Of a DNA stretch of 64,000 nucleotides, positions 1 through 8,377 are shown in pieces. How positions within the stretch are numbered: position 1 is the first letter of the stretch; each line of letters begins with the position of its first letter. Made by a program: the position numbers and the translations under genes. Source of the DNA: Thiocapsa marina 5811 (GTDB lineage: Bacteria > Pseudomonadota > Gammaproteobacteria > Chromatiales > Chromatiaceae); assembly GCF_000223985.1 (NCBI RefSeq), contig NZ_AFWV01000017.1, positions 31,876 through 95,875 of the forward strand, given 5' to 3'. The notes beneath the pieces were generated by a model. It was not told the origin of the DNA and did no database searches. It saw nothing but the letters and a program-made list of their open reading frames with translations.

Positions 1-834
1 AATGGCGTCGCTGTCTTGCTTCGCATTATCTTGCGGACCTGAGATCGCGCCGTTGTTTTCCCTAACCGGGATGTGCTGCTCCCGTGCGTAAAAAGAACGT
101 AGCGTGTTGACGGATTGTTTATTGCTTTTTGGAGCGCGTCTATTGTTCTCTCAGAGACGTTGGCCATCTTTTCGTAATACGGAATCGGCGGCCCTAGCTC
201 CCTCGGTTCGCGGTAATCATGGTGAAAATCTACCACGACAACACCAGGCAGGCTTTGATACGCTGACCAACTGCCCTGTCCTTTGATAAACATTCACCTA
301 TCCTGCTTGCTCAGCATCCAGAATGTCGACGTGCATCTTCGGGTAATCGAAGGGATCGTTAACCGACCGTGGCTCAGCTCTCTTAGTTCTGGTTCGAAAA
401 CCCGTCGGGCAATTCTCTGAAAGCACAGCAAAAATTCGCAATGTTCAACATCGCGGTCTGCGTGTGCTTGGCTGGATCGTAGGTAAATTCAGATGGCCCG
501 TCAGGCGGACGGAAGGTCGTTGCGACCTGGGGAAAGGGTGGGAAATCGGAAGACTGCGCGAATCGGGACACTGATCTGGTTCCATGTGCATCCTGTACAC
601 CCACTACACCATGCGATGTCCGGCTCGGCGATTACCAACGGGAGTTGCCGAAACCGGATGTCCTTGGTCGATGCCTCATGATCGACGAGGTGGCCACTGT
701 TGGGCAGCAACAGGGCCACGTCACCTTAGCGTAGGTGAAGATACTTCCGTGTCAACGTTTGGAGTGTGCAAACGGTCGCAAAACTGATCTACCGCAAGAC
801 GTGGCTCGGGATCGTCAAAGTTGGGTTTTTGAAG
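1..834. other. Interior end of the integrated element, no gene recognised
   Basis: This stretch lies beyond the 3' end of the integrase. Open frames on both strands are short (about 60-75 codons), overlap each other and resemble no family I know. Its base composition is visibly more AT-rich than the chromosomal genes further right, which fits cargo of an integrated element that continues beyond the left edge of the window. I see no terminator, RNA gene or repeat in it. Confidence 0.4.
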
Positions 835-2037
835 TCATTGTTTCTCAATACTTTCCGTAGTTCTGACTTGGGTACACCAGTTTGCCCATTCCTCCATCAT
901 CTTGCGCCGCTTCTCGAACAGATCGCCCCGACGGTAAGCCGCTTCAACTCTGCTCTCGATCGCATGCGCTAGCGCCATCTCGCAGACGTCCCTTGGAAAA
1001 CTGGAGACCTCCCCCGCCCAATCTCTGAAGCTGCTTCGGAACCCATGAGGCACGTAGGCTCCTCTTGTGCCACCAACGCCATAGTCCATGCCACGCATAA
1101 GTTGCAACAAGGCCATGTTGCTGATCGGCTTTTCGTTTTTAGCGCCTGGGAACAGATATGGGTTTCCTTCTACCCTCGGGAGCGCCTTCAAAACAAGCAA
1201 CGCAGCTTCGGTCAGTGGTACGCGGTGTTCACGTTCCATTTTCATCCGCACGGGGGGAATGGTCCAGACGCCGCTATCCTGGTCAATCTCCGACCATGTG
1301 GCGCGGATCACCTCACCGGTTCGACAAGCGGTGAGGATCAGCAATCTTAGGGCCAGAGCGGACACCCCTGGTTTGGCGTACAACTCCGTCATAAATTCAG
1401 GCACATCCGTGTATGGCATTGCGGGGTAGTGGGTCACCCGTTTCACTTTGCGCGGACTCGGCAATAGCGTGTCGAGGTGGCCCTTCCAGCGAGCTGGGTT
1501 TTCGCCGGTGCGAAATTTTCGAGCTGTCGCCCAGTCTAGAACACGCTCGATTCGACCTTGCACCCGCGAGGCTGTCTCGGTTTTCGTTGTCCAGATCGGT
1601 TGAAGAACCTTCAGAACATCCTCAGTGACGATTTGGTTGATTGTCTTGGTACCGATGAGAGGGTACACAAATGTACCGAGAGACTGATTCCACTGGTAAA
1701 GATGTTTCTCGTTTCGCCAACCTGGGCTGTGCGCTGCGATGTACTGCTCCGCGGACGCTTCGAAGGTCGGTAACCCGGTTGGCTTTCTGGCACGTGTAAC
1801 GACTGGGTCCAAGCCCTGCGCAACGGCCTTGCGGCTTTCCTGTGCCTTGTCTCTTGCATCCGATAGCGAAACTGTCGGATATGACCCGAGACCCAACTCT
1901 CGACGCTTGCCATCCACCGTAACCCGTAGAACCCATTTCCGCCCTCCACTTGGAGAGACAACCAGACGCAGACCGTCCCCGTCTTCGTGCTTGCCCGGTC
2001 CCGCTGTCTGTACCTTGCGCGCTGTCAGTTTGCCCAT
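835..2037 (-). CDS. P4-type tyrosine recombinase / integrase
   Basis: Site-specific tyrosine recombinase of the phage P4/CP4-57 class, which integrates or excises genomic islands at tRNA or tmRNA 3' ends. From Met at 2037 the protein has 400 residues, normal for the family. Residues 1-85 form the DUF4102-type N-terminal arm-binding domain (LTARKVQTAGPGKHEDGDGL start), and the catalytic domain follows from about 205. Visible catalytic residues are Arg239 (ACRTGE), His331 and Arg334 (HGFR), His358 (LAHAI) and the nucleophile Tyr368 (EAAYRRGD). An in-frame extension up to 2238 exists, but it reads through the likely attachment region and matches no integrase N terminus, so I rejected it. The gene reads away from the putative att end near 2211, so cargo lies to the left. 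Confidence 0.93.
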   Translation of the reverse strand: MGKLTARKVQTAGPGKHEDGDGLRLVVSPSGGRKWVLRVTVDGKRRELGLGSYPTVSLSDARDKAQESRKAVAQGLDPVVTRARKPTGLPTFEASAEQYIAAHSPGWRNEKHLYQWNQSLGTFVYPLIGTKTINQIVTEDVLKVLQPIWTTKTETASRVQGRIERVLDWATARKFRTGENPARWKGHLDTLLPSPRKVKRVTHYPAMPYTDVPEFMTELYAKPGVSALALRLLILTACRTGEVIRATWSEIDQDSGVWTIPPVRMKMEREHRVPLTEAALLVLKALPRVEGNPYLFPGAKNEKPISNMALLQLMRGMDYGVGGTRGAYVPHGFRSSFRDWAGEVSSFPRDVCEMALAHAIESRVEAAYRRGDLFEKRRKMMEEWANWCTQVRTTESIEKQ

Positions 2038-2202
2038 GTTGCCTCTACCATTGCCTGGAGGCTTAGAATCAAGCGGCGGCAGTCCCCCACTTGGTCCCCC
2101 ATTTAGACAAGGATTATAGCGAAACCTAGCGAACGCTGGCGACTTATCTATGAATATTTTTCCGGTACTTATGATCTTTAACGGCCAACTGCGGAAGCCA
2201 TA

Positions 2203-2224
2203 TTGGTGGACCTCGGCTCCACCA
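2203..2224. other. Possible attachment-site remnant resembling a tRNA 3' end
   Basis: The sequence reads TTGGTGGA-CCTCGGC-TCCACCAA. It is an 8-bp hairpin, and its right part, CCTCGGCTCCACCA, looks like the acceptor 3' end of a tRNA or tmRNA gene. It lies 166 bp upstream of the integrase start and is followed about 37 bp later by a terminator, as expected if an island replaced the body of an RNA gene on this side. No T-arm is present to the left, so this is a remnant at best. The role is inference; the partner att site is outside the window. Confidence 0.35.
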
Positions 2225-2260
2225 AATAGCCCTTCCATGTTATCCGCAGATATCGAGGAG

Positions 2261-2285
2261 CCCGCCTAAGTGCGGGTTTTTCTTT
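2261..2285 (+). terminator. Rho-independent terminator
   Basis: CCCGC/GCGGG stem with a short loop followed by TTTTTCTTT. No complete gene on the plus strand precedes it. It would fit the terminator of the RNA gene whose 3' end seems to remain at 2211-2224. Confidence 0.55.
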
Positions 2286-2639
2286 GCCTGGAGTCTGTTT
2301 CTGCCGGGCGCTTCGGAGATCAGCGCCGGCGACAGCGTGGACGATGCGGTGCGTCAAGCCGCCGAGGCGCTGGCCTTCCACGTCGCCGGACTCGAGGAGG
2401 ACGGCACACCGATTCCGCCGCCCCGCACCCTGGAGGCCATTCAAGCCGCCGGCGAGGACTGGATCGAGCGGGAGGGTGCGATAGTCGCCCTAGTCCCGCT
2501 GCTGCCCTCGCCCGAGATCGACCAGCGCGTCAACGTCAATCTGCCCAAGCGCCTGTTGGCCGAGATCGACGCGGTCTCGCGCAGCCGATCCACCTTTTTG
2601 GAACAGGCCGCCCGCGACAGCCTGCATCGCCAATCCTGA
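2286..2639 (+). pseudogene. hicB: 5'-truncated HicB-family antitoxin
   Basis: The reading frame around 2337-2639 encodes the C-terminal half of a HicB antitoxin. It has the pattern AGDSVDDAVRQAAEALAFH, a PPPRTLEAI segment, then an RHH-like DNA-binding end (VNVNLPKRLLAEIDAVS). In-frame sequence just upstream (LPG..SEISAGDS) still resembles the LPGCISAGDS turn of the antitoxin, but the preceding partial RNase-H-like strands and any start codon are missing, because the frame runs into the terminator at 2261-2285. No hicA toxin is adjacent. A GTG at 2337 could start a 100-residue product, but this is best read as a remnant cut at the island boundary. Confidence 0.7.
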
Positions 2640-2682
2640 TTCTGGAAGCGCATCGGCTGCGACACTTGTTGAAATCTTCTAG

Positions 2683-3120
2683 TCAAGTAGACTCAGGATC
2701 GCACCGATCATTGCTCCCCGAGAATAGCCGCACCAGGGCCGTTTGTGTCTCTGCCGTCAGGCGTGCGAGCTCGGGGAGATCGGAGGTCAGACCATCCAGG
2801 TCGCCGCGGCGTCCGGCCTGCTCCATCTTTAGCGCCAATTCCCCCAGCCGGCAGGCGCCGAAGGTCAAGGCGCTTCCCTTGAGCGCATGTGCCTCGTGGC
2901 AGGCGGCGGCCGAGTCGCGGGCGGAGACCGCGGCTTCGATCCGACATCGCCGCCGCTCCGACTCTGTTCGGAACAGGCCCAGAAGGTCCGTCACGGACTC
3001 CCGCCCCAAATCATCGTCCAGTCGCGAAAGCACCGCGAGATCGAGCAGCGACGTGTCGGCGGGTGTTGCGAGCGAGCCGGCAGCATCTTTATCCACGGGC
3101 TGCGTGACCTCCTCGTTCAT
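2683..3120 (-). CDS. Hpt (histidine phosphotransfer) domain protein
   Basis: Small single-domain phosphorelay protein of 145 residues. The Hpt signature is HALKGSALTFGA, with the phosphoacceptor His at about residue 78, inside a predicted four-helix bundle (about residues 25-135). It would pass phosphate between a hybrid histidine kinase and a response regulator in the cytoplasm. The start at 3120 gives MNEEV; a longer frame upstream has no similarity to the family. No kinase or regulator gene adjoins it, so its partner is elsewhere. The hybrid kinase at 25733 is one candidate within the window, which is inference only. Confidence 0.85.
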   Translation of the reverse strand: MNEEVTQPVDKDAAGSLATPADTSLLDLAVLSRLDDDLGRESVTDLLGLFRTESERRRCRIEAAVSARDSAAACHEAHALKGSALTFGACRLGELALKMEQAGRRGDLDGLTSDLPELARLTAETQTALVRLFSGSNDRCDPEST

Positions 3121-3842
3121 GCGCGTGCGCCGAACATGGCGGCGCCCGGATCGCGAGCACGGCCGGCTCGGGACGCCGCATCGGGACGGGCTGCCGATTG
3201 CTCCGGGGCGAACGTGATCACCGGAGACGGGATGACGCCCGGGTGGTCGAATGTGGTCGAGGGCCGTGCTTCGGCAATAGACATCGCGGCGTGCCTCCAT
3301 CGCAACTGGGGCGAGAACCTGTGCGCGGCAACGCGAGCCCCGGTGTCGGGGAGACGCATGGACGCGCACGCCTTCGGGCGATGATACGCCATTCGACACC
3401 GCGCTCGCCTTTCGGTATCGGGCCCTCTCGACAATTCCGAATCTGCCGCCCGCCGCGATGACCCGGGCAGCAGACCCCGCATCCGGACCGCCGAGGAGCC
3501 TGGTTTGAAATCGCCCGCAGCCGGCATGGAACCTCGGGCGGTCGGTCCAGCGCTCGGTATAATGCCGGCCGACGCCGATGCAGCACCCGGAAATCGACGT
3601 GCACGGCGCTTGAATCGAGCCCCCTTGACCTCATCGACAAGGAGCGATCGAGCAGTCGGGTGACGAGCGGCCCGAAAACCGGCCCGTGACCATGATCGCG
3701 GCGCGGGAGGCGCGATCGGAAATAACGATCCGATCGATACAAACAATCCATTTTTCTTATCACAAAGAGCCCGCTATTCTGCATTCCATCGACGCAGATC
3801 AGCCACCCTCAACCGTATCACTCAACCTTGGAGATTGACCCC
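3121..3842. other. Long intergenic region upstream of the Prx/Grx gene
   Basis: About 720 bp between the divergent Hpt gene and the peroxiredoxin gene. Overlapping minus-strand frames (3117-3746 and 3218-3784) have arginine- and proline-rich compositions without any recognisable domain. A perfect TATAAT hexamer is present at 3558-3563 without a convincing -35 at normal spacing. The last 100 bp become AT-rich and probably hold the promoter of the downstream operon. I see no clear OxyR-type operator. Confidence 0.35.
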
Positions 3843-4586
3843 ATGTTCGAGAATCGCATCGGAAGCCGTGTCCCGCAGGTCACCTTTCACACCCGTCAGG
3901 GCCACGAATGGGTCGACGTGACCACCGACGACGTCTTCAAGGGCAAGACAGTCGTCGTCTTCTCCTTGCCGGGCGCCTTCACACCGACCTGCTCATCCTC
4001 GCATGTGCCGCGTTACAACCAGCTGGTTCCGACCTTCAAAGAGCACGGCGTCGACGAGGTCGTCTGTATGTCGGTGAACGACACCTTCGTCATGAACGAA
4101 TGGAAGAAGGCCCAGCATGCCGACAACGTCACCTTCATCCCGGACGGCAACGGCGAGTTCACGGATGGGATGGGGATGCTGGTCGACAAGGACGATCTGG
4201 GCTTCGGCAAGCGGTCCTGGCGTTACTCGATGCTCGTGCGCGACGGCGTCGTCGAGCAGATGTTCATCGAGCCCGAGGTCGAAGGCGACCCCTACGGTGT
4301 CTCCGACGCCGATACCATGCTCGCCTATTTGGCACCGGAAGCGGCCAAGCCGCTCGACGTCACCGTCATGACCCGCGACGGATGCCCCTTCTGCGTCAAG
4401 GCGAAAGAGGCCCTGCGCAACGCCGGGATCGACTACGAAGAGCTGGTGCTGAACCGTGACTACACCGAGCAGACCCTGCGCGCCGTCGCCAACGCCGCAA
4501 CCGTGCCGCAGGTCTTCGTCAACGGCAAGCTGATCGGTGGATCGGAGGCCGTCGAGGCTTGGCTGAAGGAGCATCAAGCCGCTTAA
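3843..4586 (+). CDS. garA: Peroxiredoxin-glutaredoxin hybrid (glutathione amide-dependent peroxidase)
   Basis: Two-domain thiol peroxidase of 247 residues. Residues 1-160 form a Prx5-type peroxiredoxin with the peroxidatic cysteine in [10 protein letters not shown] (Cys50). Residues 172-247 form a glutaredoxin with the CPFC redox centre (181-184), the cis-proline motif TVPQ (220-223) and GGSEAV. The fusion reduces H2O2 and alkyl hydroperoxides, with its own glutaredoxin domain recycling the peroxiredoxin. In Chromatium the electron donor is glutathione amide. Met at 3843 follows a GGAG box; an upstream frame adds five residues only. A glutathione-reductase-like gene lies 90 bp downstream on the same strand, so the pair likely forms one oxidative-stress operon. 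Confidence 0.95.
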   Translation: MFENRIGSRVPQVTFHTRQGHEWVDVTTDDVFKGKTVVVFSLPGAFTPTCSSSHVPRYNQLVPTFKEHGVDEVVCMSVNDTFVMNEWKKAQHADNVTFIPDGNGEFTDGMGMLVDKDDLGFGKRSWRYSMLVRDGVVEQMFIEPEVEGDPYGVSDADTMLAYLAPEAAKPLDVTVMTRDGCPFCVKAKEALRNAGIDYEELVLNRDYTEQTLRAVANAATVPQVFVNGKLIGGSEAVEAWLKEHQAA

Positions 4587-4676
4587 GGCCGACTCGGCGA
4601 GATCGACGGGCGATCCGGCTGCGGCCGGGTCGCCCGATCCCAGAGGGATTCGAAGACAGGACCGGGAGTCAAGAAA

Positions 4677-6053
4677 ATGAGTCAGCATTTCGACCTGATC
4701 GCCATCGGAGGCGGGAGCGGCGGCTTGGCCGTGGCCGAGAAAGCCGCGCAGCTCGGACGCCGCGTCGCCGTGGTCGAGACAGGAAAGCTCGGCGGCACCT
4801 GCGTGAACGCCGGCTGTGTCCCCAAGAAGGTCATGTGGTACGGCGCCAACCTCGCGGCGGCTGTCGCCGACGCTCCGGGTTACGGCATCAAGGTCCAATC
4901 CGAGGGAATCGACTGGTCCACGCTTGTCGCCGGACGCAACCGCTACGTCGCCGATATCAACGGCTACTGGGACGGCTACGTCGAGCGCCAAGGCATTACA
5001 CGCATTCAAGGTCAGGCGCGTTTCGTCGACGCCCGGACCATCGCTGTCGGGGACGATCACTACAGCGCGGATCACATCGTCATCGCGACCGGCGGTCGCC
5101 CGATCGTACCGCGGATGCCGGGTGCCGAGCTTGGCATCACCTCGGACGGTTTCTTCGCGTTGGAGTCTCAACCCAAGCGCGTCGCCATCATCGGCGGTGG
5201 TTACATCGGCGTGGAGCTCGCCGGGGTCTTACGCGCTCTCGGGACCGAGGTCACCATCGTGGCACTCGAGGATCGCGTGCTGTTTCTCTTCGACCCCATG
5301 ATCAGCGAAACCCTCGCCGAAAACATGGGCGCGGACGGGATCCAAATGCGGCTCGAATTCGAGGTTGCTGCGCTCGAGAAAAACGCCGACGGCCTCGCAC
5401 TGGTCGCACGCGACGGGGAGCGCCTGGGCGGTTTCGACACCCTCCTCTGGGCAGTCGGGCGTACGCCGAACACGCGCGAGCTGAATCTGGAGGCCGCAGG
5501 CGTCACGATGCAGCCCAACGGCATCATCCCGGTTGATGCCTATCAGAATACGAACGTCTCGGGCATCTATGCCATCGGCGACGTGATCGGTCGCGAGCCC
5601 TTGACCCCGGTCGCCATCGCCGCCGGACGTCGCTTGGCCGAGCGTCTGTTCGGCGGCAAGCCGGATTTGAAGCTCGACTACGACAATGTCCCGACCGTCG
5701 TCTTCGCTCATCCGCCGATCGGCAAGGTGGGCTTGACCGAGCCCGAGGCGCGCGAGCATTTCGGCGACACCCTGACGATCTACGAGACCAGCTTCACCCC
5801 GATGCGCTACGCACTGAACGCGCACGGACCCAAGACCGCCATGAAGCTGGTCTGCGTCGGTCCCGAGGAGCGGGTCGTCGGCATCCACGCGATCGGCGAC
5901 GGTGTCGACGAGATGATGCAGGGCTTCGGCGTAGCGGTGAAGATGGGTGCGACCAAGGCCGATCTGGATTCCACCGTGGCGATCCACCCCAGTAGCGCCG
6001 AGGAACTGGTCACCCTCAAGGAGCCAGTCAGACGTCCGGGACAGGGCTTCTGA
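4677..6053 (+). CDS. garB: Glutathione (amide) disulfide reductase
   Basis: FAD-dependent pyridine nucleotide disulfide oxidoreductase, 458 residues. It has an FAD Rossmann motif (GGGSGG, 11-16), the redox disulfide [13 protein letters not shown] (Cys42 and Cys47), a second Rossmann motif GGGYIG (174-179) and the C-terminal catalytic His in HPSSAEE (437). In NADPH-dependent glutathione reductases the loop after the second beta strand carries arginines. Here it reads VALEDRVLF, with an acidic Glu199. That matches the NADH-preferring glutathione amide reductase of Chromatium. It would reduce glutathione amide disulfide for the Prx/Grx encoded just upstream. If the organism lacks amidated glutathione, it would be an ordinary gor. 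Confidence 0.92.
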   Translation: MSQHFDLIAIGGGSGGLAVAEKAAQLGRRVAVVETGKLGGTCVNAGCVPKKVMWYGANLAAAVADAPGYGIKVQSEGIDWSTLVAGRNRYVADINGYWDGYVERQGITRIQGQARFVDARTIAVGDDHYSADHIVIATGGRPIVPRMPGAELGITSDGFFALESQPKRVAIIGGGYIGVELAGVLRALGTEVTIVALEDRVLFLFDPMISETLAENMGADGIQMRLEFEVAALEKNADGLALVARDGERLGGFDTLLWAVGRTPNTRELNLEAAGVTMQPNGIIPVDAYQNTNVSGIYAIGDVIGREPLTPVAIAAGRRLAERLFGGKPDLKLDYDNVPTVVFAHPPIGKVGLTEPEAREHFGDTLTIYETSFTPMRYALNAHGPKTAMKLVCVGPEERVVGIHAIGDGVDEMMQGFGVAVKMGATKADLDSTVAIHPSSAEELVTLKEPVRRPGQGF

Positions 6054-6072
6054 TCCTAGATCCGGCAATCAG

Positions 6073-6211
6073 AACCGCAAAGGCGCAAAGGGCGCAAAGG
6101 AAAACAAGACGTTGCAATGCGAACGACGTTCACCCTTTCGGTGAAGAGCATCATTGAAGCAAGGCATTGAACGCCTCTACGTTCTTTGTGCTCTTTGTGT
6201 TCTTTGCGGTT
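6073..6211. repeat. Palindromic AACCGCAAAG-type intergenic repeat
   Basis: The left end reads AACCGCAAAGGCGCAAAGG and the right end is its near inverse (TTGTGTTCTTTGCGGTT), enclosing about 80 bp. Repeats of this AACCGCAAAGRCGCAAAGA type are scattered through many proteobacterial genomes. The transcript could fold into a long hairpin after the reductase gene. Confidence 0.7.
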
Positions 6212-6472
6212 CAACGACTCTTTTTAGGCTGATCGCGAGGGCTCCGGTCGAGCGATCCCGACCCTCGAAATGGCGGTTGATTGCGAGCAGCGCAGTCACG
6301 GCAGGACAACTCCTCGACCGCGCGAAACGCGGAGATCGCCACCGGGCCTGCCCGCGTGCTCGCGCAAGCTGCGAGATTTCTCGCCCCTCGTCCTAAGCCG
6401 GTACCCGCCGGCGCCGTACGCGGATAGACTAGCGACGTCTGTCGGTTTCACCGGCCCATCCAATACGCCCCG
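6212..6472. other. Intergenic region before dusA
   Basis: About 260 bp with no convincing gene. Short frames through it show no family resemblance. The dusA start may lie slightly further right than annotated, extending this region. Confidence 0.35.
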
Positions 6473-7477
6473 TTGCAAGGCACGTCTTTGACTTCCCTCC
6501 CCGCACCCTTGCTGGACCGCCGCCTGTCTGTCGCACCCATGTTGGACTGGACGGATCGGCACTGCCGGTATTTTCTGCGCCTCATCAGCCGGCACACCCT
6601 GCTCTACACCGAGATGGTGACCACGGGTGCGCTGATTCACGGGGAGCGGGAGCGCTTTCTCGCCTTCGATGCGGCAGAGCACCCGGTCGCGCTGCAGCTC
6701 GGCGGATCGGACCCGCGGGACATGACGCACTGCGCACGGATGGGCGCCGATCGGGGCTACGACGAGATCAACATCAATGTCGGTTGTCCGTCGGATCGGG
6801 TCCAGAACGGGCGGTTCGGCGCCTGCTTGATGGCCGAGCCGAGTCTGGTCGCGGACTGCGTGGCGGCGATGAAGGATGCCGTCGCGGTGCCGGTGACCGT
6901 CAAGACCCGCATCGGGATCGACGATCGCGACAGCTACGACGAGCTCTTGGACTTTGCCGGCACGGTGACCGAGGCCGGCTGCGATGCGCTCGTCGTGCAC
7001 GCGCGCAAGGCCTGGCTCGCCGGGCTGAGTCCGAAGGAGAACCGCGACATCCCGCCTCTGCGCTACGAGGTCGTCGAGCGGCTCAAGCGCGATCTGCCGC
7101 ATCAGACCATCGCGATCAACGGGGGCATCAAGACCCTGGACGAGACCGCAGGGTTTCTCAAGACGCTCGACGGTGTGATGATCGGGCGCGAGGCCTATCA
7201 CAACCCCTGGATTCTCGCCGAGGCCGACCGGACGATCTTCGGGGATGCCCGTCGGGCGCCGACACGCAACGAGATCCTCGACGCCTTCCTGCCCTATGTG
7301 GAGCGCGAGCTTGCGGGAGGCACACCCTTGAGCGCCATGAGCCGGCACATCCTCGGTCTCTTCCAAGGCCAACCCGGCGCGCGCGCGTGGCGACGCCATC
7401 TGAGCGAGCAGGCACACCGTCCGGGCGCGGGGGTCGAGGTCCTGACCGCGAAGCTGCCGCCCGAGCCGCGGCCTTAG
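6473..7477 (+). CDS. dusA: tRNA-dihydrouridine(20/20a) synthase DusA
   Basis: FMN-dependent reductase that forms dihydrouridine at positions 20/20a in the tRNA D-loop. The TIM barrel begins with VAPMLDWTDRHCRYF, carries the catalytic-cysteine segment NVGCPSDRV and the VTVKTRIGID strand, and ends with INGGIKT and the phosphate-binding DGVMIGREAY. The length, about 330 residues, is right for DusA rather than DusB or DusC. The first codon is uncertain. The frame begins with TTG at 6473 and another TTG follows at 6488; no ATG precedes the conserved PMLDWT. The C-terminal helical domain (HILGLFQGQPGARAWRRHLSE) is complete. An EamA-family gene follows 24 bp later on the same strand. Confidence 0.93.
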   Translation: MQGTSLTSLPAPLLDRRLSVAPMLDWTDRHCRYFLRLISRHTLLYTEMVTTGALIHGERERFLAFDAAEHPVALQLGGSDPRDMTHCARMGADRGYDEININVGCPSDRVQNGRFGACLMAEPSLVADCVAAMKDAVAVPVTVKTRIGIDDRDSYDELLDFAGTVTEAGCDALVVHARKAWLAGLSPKENRDIPPLRYEVVERLKRDLPHQTIAINGGIKTLDETAGFLKTLDGVMIGREAYHNPWILAEADRTIFGDARRAPTRNEILDAFLPYVERELAGGTPLSAMSRHILGLFQGQPGARAWRRHLSEQAHRPGAGVEVLTAKLPPEPRP

Positions 7478-7501
7478 TCGACGGATCTACCGCGAGGCGC
7501 C

Positions 7502-8377
7502 ATGGACTGGGTCAGCCTCTCCCTGCTCTGCGCCTTCTCCCTGGCGAGTGCGGACGCCGCGACCAAGGCCTGGCTGCAAGGCTTCTCGGCCCGCGAGCTG
7601 GTCGTGGTGCGCTTCGGTGTCGCCGGGCTCCTGATGACACCGCTGCTGGTCGGCATGCCGCCGCTGCTGGACCTGCCGCCTGCTTTTTGGGGGTGGATCG
7701 CGGCCCTCATCCCGCTCGAGATCGCCGCGATGCTGCTCTACATGGCGGCGATCCGCGATCATCCGCTCTCGCTCACCCTGCCCTACTTGGCCTTCACCCC
7801 GGTGTTCGTCATCGCCGTGGCGTGGGTGCTGCTCGGCGAGGAGGTCAGCCCGCACGGCGCGGCGGGGGTCGGGTTGGTGGTGGCCGGCGCCTGGCTGCTC
7901 AACAGTCGGCATGCCAAACGCGGCGACTGGCGAAGCTGGACACGTCCGTTCGCGGCGATCGTCGAGGAGCCCGGCTCGCGGATGATGCTGGCGGTGGCCG
8001 CCATCTATGCCCTGACCGCCACCCTGGGCAAAGGCGCTATGCGACACATGGACCCGGAGTTTTTCGGGGCCTTCTACTTCGCCCTGCTCGGCGCGGCCGT
8101 TTGCCTTCTGATCCTGTTGCCGCGTCCTCGGCTTCTCCTCGAGCTGGCCCGCCGACCGCTGCCGGTGCTGCTCGTCGGCGTCCTGATGGGGTTGATGGTC
8201 TACACGCACTTCCTTGCCGTGCAGCAGGTCGAGGTGGCTTACATGATCGCCGTGAAACGCACCAGCCTGCTCTTCGGCATCCTCTACGGCGTCCTGGTCT
8301 TTCGCGAGACCGGGCTCTCGACCCGTCTGCCGGGCGGCGTGCTGATGCTCGCCGGTGTGGCGCTCATTGCTCGGTAG
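7502..8377 (+). CDS. EamA-family (DMT) transporter
   Basis: Inner-membrane protein of 291 residues with about ten hydrophobic helices arranged as two EamA repeats (roughly 1-140 and 155-290), as in drug/metabolite exporters. The first repeat shows the usual WGWIAALIPLEIAAMLLYMAAIR helix and the second a matching VEVAYMIAVKRTSLLFGILYG segment. The substrate cannot be told from sequence. ATG at 7502 lies 24 bp after dusA, so the two may be co-transcribed. Its 3' end overlaps the end of the convergent kinase gene by about 14 bp. Confidence 0.88.
   Translation: MDWVSLSLLCAFSLASADAATKAWLQGFSARELVVVRFGVAGLLMTPLLVGMPPLLDLPPAFWGWIAALIPLEIAAMLLYMAAIRDHPLSLTLPYLAFTPVFVIAVAWVLLGEEVSPHGAAGVGLVVAGAWLLNSRHAKRGDWRSWTRPFAAIVEEPGSRMMLAVAAIYALTATLGKGAMRHMDPEFFGAFYFALLGAAVCLLILLPRPRLLLELARRPLPVLLVGVLMGLMVYTHFLAVQQVEVAYMIAVKRTSLLFGILYGVLVFRETGLSTRLPGGVLMLAGVALIAR

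Noticed and set aside
2203..2224. A complete tRNA gene at the integrase end
   Set aside because: Only the acceptor-like 3' end is visible; no T-arm, anticodon arm or D-arm lies next to it on either strand.
2038..2238. In-frame N-terminal extension of the integrase
   Set aside because: It reads through the probable attachment region and the Met at 2037 matches the conserved integrase start.
3558..3563. TATAAT hexamer as promoter
   Set aside because: No -35 hexamer at normal spacing and too far (about 280 bp) from the next gene to be assigned.
3993..5171. Long minus-strand frame (392 codons) opposite the Prx/Grx and reductase genes
   Set aside because: It is the antisense shadow of two well-supported genes in GC-rich DNA; its Asp/Val/Leu-rich composition matches no family.
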